From assembly GCA_903893445.1 (NCBI GenBank), contig CAITMG010000010.1, forward strand, positions 1-38,758: a DNA stretch of 38,758 nt, written 5' to 3'. The position numbers and the translations under genes were made by a program. The DNA comes from Candidatus Uhrbacteria bacterium. GTDB taxonomy: Bacteria; Patescibacteriota; Patescibacteriia; 2-12-FULL-60-25. This document shows positions 1 through 8,275 of the stretch, in pieces; within the stretch, counting starts at the first letter, position 1, and each line of letters begins with the position of its first letter. Under the pieces are notes generated by a model that searched no databases, was not told where the DNA came from, and saw only the letters and a list, made by a program, of their open reading frames with translations.

Positions 1-553
1 CTGCAGCGATAATAAAAATCGTTGCCCCGGTCGCGAAAGCAAAATATTGGTTTTTGATAATTCCTTTTGATCGTCGAACACCACTCCAGGCACGTACGAG
101 GCTAAAAATGATTGATCCGATAAAGAAAAGGAACCAAGCGGTGTATGTAATCGGATTAAACGTTCCATAAATGTAGAGGCCTTCTCGGACTTCTGCGGTG
201 TACACCATGAACGGTGAAATCGAGAGAAGGGCAAAAATGCTTCCTAATGTAAGCGCTACTTTTGCGCTTAATGACATTTTTGAATTTTCTGCGTTTAAAA
301 ATTCTGATGTAAACCAGATGAGTCCCGTAACAAGGACAGATGTAAAGAAAAACGTGAGTCTTCCAGCAATGAGCGTGTCGAGGAAGTGGAAGATGGCAAC
401 ATACAATGAAAGAATCCATCCGGCTGAGCCAAGTGCAAAAAGAGCAAAGGCTTGATGTGACCGCGATTTAGGATCTTTTGTAAGAATAACAATCCCCAGT
501 CCGGAGTTGATGAGGAAAGTACAAAATTGAATGATGCCGATGAACGTAAGCAC
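1..553 (-). CDS. 7TM-sensor membrane protein, probably N-terminal 7TM region of a histidine kinase (partial, runs off the left edge)
   Basis: Not in the ORF track. Minus-strand open frame from GTG at 553: VLTFIGIIQFCTFLINSGLGIVILTKDPKSRSHQAFALFALGSAGWILSLYVAIFHFLDTL...; the 'KDPKSRSHQAFALFAL' pattern resembles HisKA_7TM-type N-terminal domains. Extended -10 TGATATAAT (-10 at 560-565) lies 6 nt upstream of the GTG. Confidence 0.65.
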   Translation of the reverse strand, partial: MLTFIGIIQFCTFLINSGLGIVILTKDPKSRSHQAFALFALGSAGWILSLYVAIFHFLDTLIAGRLTFFFTSVLVTGLIWFTSEFLNAENSKMSLSAKVALTLGSIFALLSISPFMVYTAEVREGLYIYGTFNPITYTAWFLFFIGSIIFSLVRAWSGVRRSKGIIKNQYFAFATGATIFIIAA

Positions 554-589
554 CTATATATTATATCACAACTTTTTTCTTTCAAGGAA

Positions 590-621
590 GAAAAAAGCGT
601 CCAAATATTTCATGGACGCTT
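590..621 (-). terminator. Rho-independent terminator for the acyltransferase gene
   Basis: AAGCGTCCA(595-603)/TGGACGCTT(613-621) 9-bp stem followed by TTTTTT on the minus strand. Confidence 0.8.
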
Positions 622-638
622 ACGAGAGATGCGGGAAC

Positions 639-1301
639 TTAGAACCACGAGAAGCGGTGTCGTTCCTGAAGGGGCATGACGAACGGGTAGAACACATCGT
701 TGTGGTGTTCCTGCGGTTCACTGATTTGGTCGGGGATGAAACGATTGCGGTTGAGGAACGCGATCGTCATCATGTTCGCACTGTAGATCCAGTGCGTAAT
801 CCCCCGCTCGACGGACCAGTCATATGCGAATTTCATCACATCGACCATCGCTTTCTTTCCGCGCTTACCAGCGAGCGGCCTCGAGATGATTCGAGACACT
901 TCGAGCGTGGTCGTACGTGGAAGATCGGACGGAAGAATGAATCCATGGTCGTCCATGGGGAATTCGCCCCTGTGAGGGGGAATGAGCCTGACCGTGCTGA
1001 TTACCGAACCCTCAAGCGTTGCTTGAAAGTGTGTGGCGTCGCCATCGTACTCATCGATCTCCAGCCCGTAGATATTGGGCGGAAACGCGAGGAGCTGGAT
1101 GTTGTAGATTTCGTAGCGAAGCTCAAAGATTTTCCTCATATCTTCGAGCGAGGTGACGCGTTCGATGTGGTACGCGTCTGCGAGATCTGTCGTTGGCGGC
1201 AGGGCTCTCATTCGTTCATACGATTGTTTATCGGGAGCTTTCTCCGTGGCCACTTCGGTCCCACAGGAGTTTTCCGTGTCGAGTTTCTTTACTGAGTCCA
1301 T
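639..1301 (-). CDS. GNAT-fold N-acyltransferase of the LuxI autoinducer synthase / FeeM N-acyl amino acid synthase type
   Basis: Start reassigned to ATG 1301 behind a strong AGGAGG Shine-Dalgarno. Motifs FELRYEIYN, DEYDGDATHF, STVRLIPP, LEVSRII match the LuxI-like layout (R..Y / D..D / R / E-x-S-R). Confidence 0.6.
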   Translation of the reverse strand: MDSVKKLDTENSCGTEVATEKAPDKQSYERMRALPPTTDLADAYHIERVTSLEDMRKIFELRYEIYNIQLLAFPPNIYGLEIDEYDGDATHFQATLEGSVISTVRLIPPHRGEFPMDDHGFILPSDLPRTTTLEVSRIISRPLAGKRGKKAMVDVMKFAYDWSVERGITHWIYSANMMTIAFLNRNRFIPDQISEPQEHHNDVFYPFVMPLQERHRFSWF

Positions 1302-1326
1302 GGCACTTCCTCCTGTGGACGTCGCG

Positions 1327-1332
1327 AGTATA
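1327..1332 (-). promoter_or_regulatory. Extended -10 promoter of the acyltransferase gene
   Basis: Minus-strand TGC-TATACT upstream of ATG 1301; leader contains AGGAGG. Confidence 0.55.
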
Positions 1333-1337
1333 GCATA

Positions 1338-1367
1338 TGAAAAATCCTCCGGAGAAGTACGGAGGAT
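1338..1367 (-). terminator. Terminator of the methyltransferase gene
   Basis: ATCCTCCG(1344-1351)/CGGAGGAT(1360-1367) stem with TTTTT on the minus strand. Confidence 0.75.
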
Positions 1368-1369
1368 AA

Positions 1370-2089
1370 CTAGACGGCTTTCGCCTTGAACAGGACGCAC
1401 GTATTTGCGTAGATGTCCTGTCGAGCCGTGAGGATCTTGAACCCACAGCTTTCGAGCGTGCCAGAGAAGCTATGAGCAGGCGTAAAGGTATACGTCTGTG
1501 TGTGTCCCTTTGCTGCAATCAGCAAGTTGAGGGCGAAGATCGAGATGTATGACGGCATGCGAAAGCACGTCAGAGCGATTTCATCTGGACGTTTTCGGTT
1601 GAAGACCCGTCGCAGATGATCGACGAAGATGAGGTGTGGCTTCGGATTCCACGGATTGACGAGGACGAGCGTCCCGCCCTTCTTGAGGATCCGTCGAAGT
1701 TCGCGCAGATGCGCCACGGGATCGGGGAGCGTGTACAGGACGTTGGTGGAAATGACGGCGTCGAACGTTTCGTCATTAAAGGGGAGTGGCTTGGACAGGT
1801 CGCCCTGTTGAAGGACGACGTTATCATCGCGCAATTTGCGCGACGCGACTTGCAGCATCGCCTCGGATCGATCCAAACCGGAGAGTCTCCAGCTGGGATG
1901 CCGATCGCGGATCAGCTTGAGCTGGTGGCCCGTGCCACATCCGGCATCCAGGACGCGCGCCTGGTCGTTGTGGATGTGTTTGAGGCATCCGACGATTTCT
2001 CGATGCAACTGCGTGTAGGGGATGGTCGTCCCCAGCGTGTCGTACAGCCGAGCGTAAAAGTTCCAAAACGCTTGTTCGCTGATACTCAT
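1370..2089 (-). CDS. Class I SAM-dependent methyltransferase
   Basis: VLDAGCGTGHQLKLI motif I, FDAVISTNVLYTLPDP, LRRILKKGGTLVLVNPW; SD AGGAGACGAC-ATG. Confidence 0.85.
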   Translation of the reverse strand: MSISEQAFWNFYARLYDTLGTTIPYTQLHREIVGCLKHIHNDQARVLDAGCGTGHQLKLIRDRHPSWRLSGLDRSEAMLQVASRKLRDDNVVLQQGDLSKPLPFNDETFDAVISTNVLYTLPDPVAHLRELRRILKKGGTLVLVNPWNPKPHLIFVDHLRRVFNRKRPDEIALTCFRMPSYISIFALNLLIAAKGHTQTYTFTPAHSFSGTLESCGFKILTARQDIYANTCVLFKAKAV

Positions 2090-2205
2090 GTCGTCTCCTG
2101 TGGAAAACGTGAGGCACGAGCGTTGTATCGTATTTGCAGAGCGTGCGTCAATTCTAGGCTCTATTGATTGACCCTCGAGCCCGCAACTGGTAGCCTAGGC
2201 CTGTT

Positions 2206-2679
2206 ATGTTCACCGAATTTGCCTCAATCCAGCTCACGCGCGAAGAATTGATCCAGATCCATACGGCCCTGGTTCAGCGTGCGATTTTGGAAGATGAGCT
2301 CCGTGAAGAGCGTGATCAGCCGACGATTGAACGTCGGCCACTATTAGAAACGATTGAAGCGCTCCTAAACGAGCCAGATGAGCGCATGCAACAGCTGGAT
2401 CATGTCTTAGAGGATCAGTTGTGGGAGTATTCCTGGTACGCGTTTACGGATGAATGGGCACACGCTCGTGCCGCACAGGACGTTTTGCGAGATGTCGGTC
2501 CAGAGGCACGAGTCGCTGATCCGGTCGCATTTGAGAAAAAAGTCGATCTTCGGTATCAAAAGGATTTTGAACGATATGTGACGGAACTTTCGATGGATGA
2601 TGATCAAAAAAAGCGATCGTTTATTCGGTCGACGCAAGATACACCCCGTTCGGGGAAATCTGGGGGTTTAGAAACGTAA
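2206..2679 (+). CDS. Hypothetical protein, 157 aa, Glu/Asp/Arg-rich
   Basis: Intact ORF; promoter TTGACC-N17-TAGCCT ends 9 nt before the ATG. Confidence 0.6.
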   Translation: MFTEFASIQLTREELIQIHTALVQRAILEDELREERDQPTIERRPLLETIEALLNEPDERMQQLDHVLEDQLWEYSWYAFTDEWAHARAAQDVLRDVGPEARVADPVAFEKKVDLRYQKDFERYVTELSMDDDQKKRSFIRSTQDTPRSGKSGGLET

Positions 2680-2836
2680 TTGCAACGGCCGCTCCCACGT
2701 AAATGAGTAAAAATACACCAATTACCATCAAGAATTCCTTTTCTTCCTCAATAACATGCGAAAGAAAATGCTTGATGAAGTATGCGATGCTCAGGACGAA
2801 GAGGGAGATAATGACGGCCCAGGGGATTTCGATCAT
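2621..2836 (-). CDS. Small two-TM membrane protein
   Basis: MIEIPWAVIISLFVLSIAYFIKHFLSHVIEEEKEFLMVIGVFLLIYVGAAVAITFLNPQ: two hydrophobic spans. Start uncertain (ORF extends to 2932); overlaps the 3' end of the convergent + gene. Confidence 0.45.
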   Translation of the reverse strand: MIEIPWAVIISLFVLSIAYFIKHFLSHVIEEEKEFLMVIGVFLLIYVGAAVAITFLNPQISPNGVYLASTE

Positions 2837-2900
2837 ATGAAGAGGGTCAACGGGACGTTTATCATAAGGTGCGATATGATCGTTGTCTAGGCTCTGTCTT

Positions 2901-4472
2901 ATGCCAACTGTGAACCAAGGTGTTGTTTCCAACTTGTTGAGCGCGATTGTTGCGCCTCCTTTGGTATCTGTCCCGGAGGAATCCCGGATTACGGTTCATG
3001 CGGCAGTGAGCCGTTTTGCCGTTTTATACGAGAAGATCCGGAATGCGGTTGATTATAAGGATGACCATCTGCTTCGAAAGGCAGCGATACTCCGTATCCT
3101 TAAAAGACAGCTCATCTTGGAGAGTGAGGCTGGACCGATTGCTGCGCACTTGGTCCGAGAACTGATCGGAGCCAGGTATATTCCGAACGGCGAGCTCCCA
3201 GAATCGTTGATCACAGAAGTTGCTCTTCGTGTATACAAGTATAGAACAATAGAGAAAACGCACATCGGCTCATCAGAGTACATGGAGTGGTTGTTGCGAA
3301 TTGTCTCTGTTGAAATCGAAGAACTGCTCTCAGATCAGACAGCTGAAAAAGCGTTTGTGACGTTTTTATACGATCGATTAGCTGATCGGATTCAGGTCCG
3401 TGATGGGGAGCTGTCTGCGACGGATGTGAAATTGCAGGTGTATCTCGCATGTCATCGCTCACTCTTAAAAGCGGATGATGACTCGCTTTCGTTTAAGTTG
3501 ATTCGCGCGTATCTCCCAGAGTGGCTTCGTGCCCCCGAGTGGATCGAGGATCCAGCGCCGATCGCGGAACGGTTGGTTGGCATTTATCAGCGCGTGCAAA
3601 CAAGCTTGCATCATCCATACGGTCCTCGGATTCAGCGTGTTGTGAAACCGTGGGCTGTGGCACTTGGAGCTGTCCGACAGGCTGTGACGGAAAAACCGGA
3701 TCAAGCGACGACGATCTTAAAGGATGCGGACACGTTAAAGGTTGCTGTCGGTCGGATTGCGGAAAGTCAGTATGCTGCCGCAAAGACCAAACTTCGCCGT
3801 GGAGCTGTTCGTGCCACGATCTACATCTTCCTGACAAAAATGTTGATTGCGTTTGCGATCGAGGTTCCAGTAGAACGAATGGTCTATGGTGATTGGTCGT
3901 TGCCGATCTTAATGGTCAATCTCATGTTGCCACCATTTTTGATGTTTTTTGTGGCGCTGTTCATCCATGTCCCAGGGAAGAATAATACGGTTCGCATGCA
4001 GGAGAATGCGATCATGCTGTTTACGGCCGAAGGTGTTCCGATGCGCGAAGTGCGCATTCCAAAAAAACGCGGTGTACTAGCTGGGTTTATGTTTGGGTTT
4101 GCCTATGCGGTGACGTATTTGTTGATTTTTGGGGCGATTGCATCCGTCTTGTTCTCGGTTCACTTTACGTGGATTTCCGCAGGTATTTTTATCTTCTTCC
4201 TTTGCACGGTGAGCTTCTTTGCATTTCGTCTCCGACAGAATGCGCGAGAGTACGTCATCATTGAAGGTCGTCAAAGTTTGCGTGCGCTGGTGATGGATGT
4301 GATCTCGTTGCCGATTTTGCAGTCCGGTCATTTTATCGCTCGGGGGATTAATCGGATTAACGTCTTTTTGTTCTTTTTCGATTTTCTTCTCGAGGCGCCA
4401 TTCAAGATTTTTCTCACGGTGTTAGAGGAGTGGTTCGCCTTTTTGAAAGAAAAGAAAGAAGAAATTCAGTAA
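2901..4472 (+). CDS. Large hypothetical membrane protein with soluble N-terminal helical region and C-terminal TM segments
   Basis: Long ORF; start placed at MPTVNQGVV (2901); several hydrophobic spans from about residue 310 onwards. Confidence 0.75.
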   Translation: MPTVNQGVVSNLLSAIVAPPLVSVPEESRITVHAAVSRFAVLYEKIRNAVDYKDDHLLRKAAILRILKRQLILESEAGPIAAHLVRELIGARYIPNGELPESLITEVALRVYKYRTIEKTHIGSSEYMEWLLRIVSVEIEELLSDQTAEKAFVTFLYDRLADRIQVRDGELSATDVKLQVYLACHRSLLKADDDSLSFKLIRAYLPEWLRAPEWIEDPAPIAERLVGIYQRVQTSLHHPYGPRIQRVVKPWAVALGAVRQAVTEKPDQATTILKDADTLKVAVGRIAESQYAAAKTKLRRGAVRATIYIFLTKMLIAFAIEVPVERMVYGDWSLPILMVNLMLPPFLMFFVALFIHVPGKNNTVRMQENAIMLFTAEGVPMREVRIPKKRGVLAGFMFGFAYAVTYLLIFGAIASVLFSVHFTWISAGIFIFFLCTVSFFAFRLRQNAREYVIIEGRQSLRALVMDVISLPILQSGHFIARGINRINVFLFFFDFLLEAPFKIFLTVLEEWFAFLKEKKEEIQ

Positions 4473-4473
4473 T

Positions 4474-5166
4474 ATGCTTCGATCAAAGACGCTTCATGTC
4501 ATCCAGGCGGCGATCGGCGTTTTGTGGCTTTGTGTTATTGCGCTTTGTATTCGATGGATTGTTTTTTCTGGGATTCCATTGCGACACGTTCCGAAGATTG
4601 CTCGATCGGTCATTCAGGCGTATGGCTTCTACGGTCCGTTTTTGATTCTTGGGATGTACGCGATCCGCGGAGCCTTTTTTGTCATTCCGACAGCATTGCT
4701 CAATGTCCTTGCCGGATCCTTATATGGACCAGTTTGGGGGACGCTTCTTAATCTGACGGGGGAGATGCTGACAACGAATATTTCGTTTGGACTTGGCCGT
4801 CTGTTTGGCCGACGCGTTTTTCGTGCGCATGAGCATGGGTGGGTGAAGCGCTATGATGATGTTTTGAAACACGAAGGATTTTTAACAGTCCTCATTATGC
4901 GCTCCTTATATTTCCCGTTTGACCTCGTGAATTATGGGAGCGGGATTTCGAGCATGATGTATCGCCAGTATGTTCTTGGGACGTTTCTTGGACTCCTTGC
5001 GCCGGTCATCACATTGACGGTTCTTGGAAATGCGTTTACAAATCCTCGTGCACTCGTTGCGTTTGTCTTGCTTTCGGCAGTATCGATTGGCGCGGCTCTG
5101 CTGCTTCGGCAGTCCGCTTGGGCAAAACGACGACTCTACCCACCACATGTTCACGAAACGATTTGA
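4474..5166 (+). CDS. VTT/SNARE-associated (DedA/TVP38-like) membrane protein
   Basis: FFVIPTALLNVLAGSLYGPVWGTLLNLTGEMLTTNISFGLGRLFGR... and FPFDLVNYGSGISSMMYRQYVLGTFLG fit the TVP38/TMEM64 family. Confidence 0.8.
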   Translation: MLRSKTLHVIQAAIGVLWLCVIALCIRWIVFSGIPLRHVPKIARSVIQAYGFYGPFLILGMYAIRGAFFVIPTALLNVLAGSLYGPVWGTLLNLTGEMLTTNISFGLGRLFGRRVFRAHEHGWVKRYDDVLKHEGFLTVLIMRSLYFPFDLVNYGSGISSMMYRQYVLGTFLGLLAPVITLTVLGNAFTNPRALVAFVLLSAVSIGAALLLRQSAWAKRRLYPPHVHETI

Positions 5167-6271
5167 GAGTTCACTTTCCCATGCACGACGTGGGACGTTA
5201 ACGACTGGCCACGGCACCCTTGAGACGCCGTTTTTTATGCCGATCGCGACCAAGGGCGCGGTCAAGACGCTCTCGAGTTTTGATATCGAGCGACTCGGGA
5301 GCCCAATCTTGCTTTCCAATACGTATCACTTGTATCTCCGACCAGGTTTGGAGGTGATGCGTCATTTTGGCGGGTTGCATAAATTGATGTCCTGGGAAGG
5401 GGCGCTACTGACAGACTCTGGAGGATATCAAGTTTTCTCCTTGGCAAAGATGCGAAAGATTACGGAGGAGGGGGCGACCTTCGCTTCCCATATTGATGGG
5501 TCACGCCATTTGTTGACCCCAGAACTTTCCATGGAAATCCAACAAGCCATTGGAAGTGACATTGTGATGGTCTTGGATGAATGTACACCACCTGGATCCA
5601 CTTATGAGTATCTTCGTGATTCAATAGCTCGAACAACGCGCTGGGCAAAGCGATCGAAAGACGCGTTTGTTGCTGGTCGTTCGACATCGAATAATCCTTC
5701 GTCACAGCTTTTTGGTATTGTTCAGGGCGGTGTTGATGAAAAACTTCGTTGTGAAAGCGCGCGGGCATTAAAAGAAATTGGGTTTGATGGGTATGCGATT
5801 GGCGGGTTATCTGTGGGAGAAGCGTTTGCAGATTCGTGTCGGATTGTTGAAGCGCTGCATGAGGAGCTTCCAAAAGATGCCCCGCGCTATTTTATGGGTG
5901 GCGCAAAACCGGAAGAGATTGTGGCATACGTCAAACGTGGCGTTGATATGTTTGATTGCGTCATCCCAACACGAAATGCGCGTCATGGTTTGCTCTATCG
6001 ATTCGTTCACGATGACTTGAGTCGTCCGGATTTTTACGAAGCGATTCATGTCACAAATGAGGCGCATAAAATGTCCGATGAGCCGCTGGTTGCCTTTGAT
6101 GCAAATGATCCGATCACCGCAGAGCTCTCGCGTTATACGATGGGATATGTTCGTCACTTATTTACGGTTGAAGAAGTGCTCGCGCATCGGTTGATGACAT
6201 TGGCGAACGTGCGATTTTATCTTGAACTCATGCGACGCATTCGTGTCGCTATTGATGACGGAAAATTGTAA
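5147..6271 (+). CDS. tgt: Queuine/archaeosine-type tRNA-guanine transglycosylase
   Basis: MFTKRFESSLSHARRGTLTTGHGTLETPFFMPIATKGAVKTLSS...LLSNTYHLYLRPG...LLTDSGGYQVFSL...FDCVIPTRNARHG. Start corrected to 5147; overlaps the upstream gene by 20 bp. Confidence 0.95.
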   Translation: MFTKRFESSLSHARRGTLTTGHGTLETPFFMPIATKGAVKTLSSFDIERLGSPILLSNTYHLYLRPGLEVMRHFGGLHKLMSWEGALLTDSGGYQVFSLAKMRKITEEGATFASHIDGSRHLLTPELSMEIQQAIGSDIVMVLDECTPPGSTYEYLRDSIARTTRWAKRSKDAFVAGRSTSNNPSSQLFGIVQGGVDEKLRCESARALKEIGFDGYAIGGLSVGEAFADSCRIVEALHEELPKDAPRYFMGGAKPEEIVAYVKRGVDMFDCVIPTRNARHGLLYRFVHDDLSRPDFYEAIHVTNEAHKMSDEPLVAFDANDPITAELSRYTMGYVRHLFTVEEVLAHRLMTLANVRFYLELMRRIRVAIDDGKL

Positions 6272-6297
6272 TAAAAAATCCGACCAAGTGGTCGGAT
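6272..6297 (-). terminator. Terminator of the PD-(D/E)XK-like paralogue 1
   Basis: ATCCGACC(6278-6285)/GGTCGGAT(6290-6297) with TTTTTT on the minus strand, next to stop codons on both strands. Confidence 0.75.
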
Positions 6298-6301
6298 GTG
6301 G

Positions 6302-7207
6302 CTAGTCGAGAAAACGCGTGTATTCGATGAGGTCGTCCATGATCTGATGGAGGTGATGTCCGCCGCGGATGTCCCATGCGGGACGATCGTCGTTTCCAAC
6401 CCAGAGGATCATCGGGATGCATCGCAGTACGTGCTTTTCACTGAACCGTTTCATGTCACGGCGGATGATTTGGATCTCTTCTGTCTGTTCCTTTTCTTCC
6501 TGATCTTCGAGGAACATGAGTGTGGATGGAACGCCGACACCAGCTCGCTTGATCTGAAAGCAGAGATGGATCGGATCGGCTCGGTTGATCTTTCCGATTA
6601 GGTCGATGCGCGCGAACGAGTCGATCTTGCGCTTTGGAAGAATCGTGATGACACGGTGCTTTAAGAGTTGGTACGCCGTTCGTGCTACAGCAAACGCGCC
6701 GAGACATGCGCCGACCCATTCATCTGTCACGAGTTCGGATTGCGGGGGGAGACAGGTTGGCGTTTCTTCGCGTTCCTGATCGGACATGAGAAGGAATGCG
6801 CGGGTCAGCGCGGATTGTGATTTTCCTCCGAGAGCAATGGGTGTGTGAATGGATGTCTCGGGTCGATCTTCGACGTATCTCGTGAGTGTGGAGCTGACTC
6901 CCCAAAAGATCGCACGAAGCGTTTCAGAGAATGCGTCTATCCGTTGTGGGTCAATGAGGGACGCGAGACGTTTCTTTCCAAGCATCACCGCATGGTCAGG
7001 GGGAAGTCGTCCGCATTTTTGCGCGAAACTTTCTGCTTCCGAATAGATGAGAAAAACCTCTTCGTTTGCGTCATCGGGAAAGCTGTTTGATTGGCCGACG
7101 TCGTAGGGGAGATGTCGACCGAGGCGCGTTCGTTCTTTTGCAATCGCGACGGGTCCGTCTCGAGCTGACTCCTTGTCTCGAATCCTCAATCGTTTTTGCG
7201 TTTTCAA
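6302..7207 (-). CDS. Uncharacterised protein with PD-(D/E)XK (Mrr-like D...QxK) signature, paralogue 1
   Basis: ARIDLIGKINRADPIHLCFQIKRAG; C-terminal IPMILWVGNDDRPAWDIRG shared with the neighbouring ORF. TTG start with upstream GAGG SD. Confidence 0.6.
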   Translation of the reverse strand: MKTQKRLRIRDKESARDGPVAIAKERTRLGRHLPYDVGQSNSFPDDANEEVFLIYSEAESFAQKCGRLPPDHAVMLGKKRLASLIDPQRIDAFSETLRAIFWGVSSTLTRYVEDRPETSIHTPIALGGKSQSALTRAFLLMSDQEREETPTCLPPQSELVTDEWVGACLGAFAVARTAYQLLKHRVITILPKRKIDSFARIDLIGKINRADPIHLCFQIKRAGVGVPSTLMFLEDQEEKEQTEEIQIIRRDMKRFSEKHVLRCIPMILWVGNDDRPAWDIRGGHHLHQIMDDLIEYTRFLD

Positions 7208-7251
7208 GGTGCAGCCTCTTCGGTAAGGAATGACTGACTCTGGCGGAGATG

Positions 7252-7280
7252 TCTATAGCTTTTTTTTGAAGGTTTGTCAA
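7252..7280 (-). promoter_or_regulatory. Sigma70-type promoter for paralogue 1
   Basis: Minus strand TTGACA (7275-7280), 17-bp spacer, TATAGA (7252-7257). Confidence 0.8.
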
Positions 7281-7291
7281 TCCGCGTGGGA

Positions 7292-7318
7292 TAAAAAAAC
7301 GCACGAGGTTATCGTGCG
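7292..7318 (-). terminator. Terminator of paralogue 2
   Basis: CGCACGA(7300-7306)/TCGTGCG(7312-7318), TTTTTTT on the minus strand; stem overlaps the 3' end of the ORF. Confidence 0.75.
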
Positions 7319-8160
7319 GGAGAGGTGCGGATTTCTTCGAGGACCGATCGGATTCCGGCAATGAGGGATGGAGGAGGCTTGATATCCCACGTCTCATTTC
7401 CGTGGCCGACCACGATCACCACCGGGACACAGGGGCGTTGCTGTGAATGTGTGAACTCCTCAAAGTGTTTGAGGATGGAGTGGATGATCGTTTGGCAGCC
7501 GCGATCTTGATTTGACCACCGCGCGATGCGACAAAAAGGATGAATAGCTCCTTTGTTCTTTATCTGGATACAGAGGAGATGTTGCGCGGCGTCTTCGATT
7601 GGCGCTAGAAAATCGATGTTGAAGCTAATGTCGACGTTTGCGGTTGCGTGGTGCGGATAGATCTCAAACTCATGAAACCCCCTCGCAACACGAGCGCTGG
7701 CGATGGCACCAAAATAGCAGCTTCGCCAATGACGTCGTACCTGTGGTTCGTCTTGGCTAAAAAGCTGAAACAGGAGATTTCGATCTCGATCGGGGACACC
7801 CAGGAGTCCGCTGAGCAGATGGCGCTGAATCCGTGCGCCAGGAACGGCGATTTTCGCGATGCCGTCTTTGATGCCGACGCGGTCATCGATCTGCCAATAC
7901 AGCGACCAGACGCCGTACCAGAATGCGGCTCGACCAAGCTCATTGATCGGCGAGATATCATCTTCATCCTTCCTTGGAAGGACCGTATCGAGGTACTCAT
8001 CCGCACTCCGCTTAATGACCTCCATCGTCGCATCTTGCCACTTTGCGGCACAGCCGGCTCCCATGTTGGCGAGTTCGGCAAACGTATGATAGGCGTTTGC
8101 TGGGAGGGGTTCCTCGTCGTGACTCTTTCGGATCTCATAGCCAAGATCTGATTTTTTCAT
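7309..8160 (-). CDS. Uncharacterised protein with PD-(D/E)XK (Mrr-like D...QxK) signature, paralogue 2
   Basis: FNIDFLAPIEDAAQHLLCIQIKNKG; VPVVIVVGHGNETWDIKPP; aligns with paralogue 1 across W....GA.A.AR...ID..HL..QIK..G. Confidence 0.6.
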   Translation of the reverse strand: MKKSDLGYEIRKSHDEEPLPANAYHTFAELANMGAGCAAKWQDATMEVIKRSADEYLDTVLPRKDEDDISPINELGRAAFWYGVWSLYWQIDDRVGIKDGIAKIAVPGARIQRHLLSGLLGVPDRDRNLLFQLFSQDEPQVRRHWRSCYFGAIASARVARGFHEFEIYPHHATANVDISFNIDFLAPIEDAAQHLLCIQIKNKGAIHPFCRIARWSNQDRGCQTIIHSILKHFEEFTHSQQRPCVPVVIVVGHGNETWDIKPPPSLIAGIRSVLEEIRTSPAR

Positions 8161-8275
8161 TGTGAATGTCCTTTTGACGGCATGGTTTTGCTGTCGCGAA
8201 TCAATCTAGCAGACACGTCGGGGCTGTCAATTGAGGGCTTTGTCAATCTACTGCGTCTTCGATACAGTAGGTGGC

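Noticed and set aside
531-1295. 254-aa + strand ORF opposite the acyltransferase
   Set aside because: Antisense shadow; the minus strand carries SD, promoter, terminator and family motifs.
1616-2167. 183-aa + ORF opposite the methyltransferase
   Set aside because: Antisense shadow with no recognisable domain.
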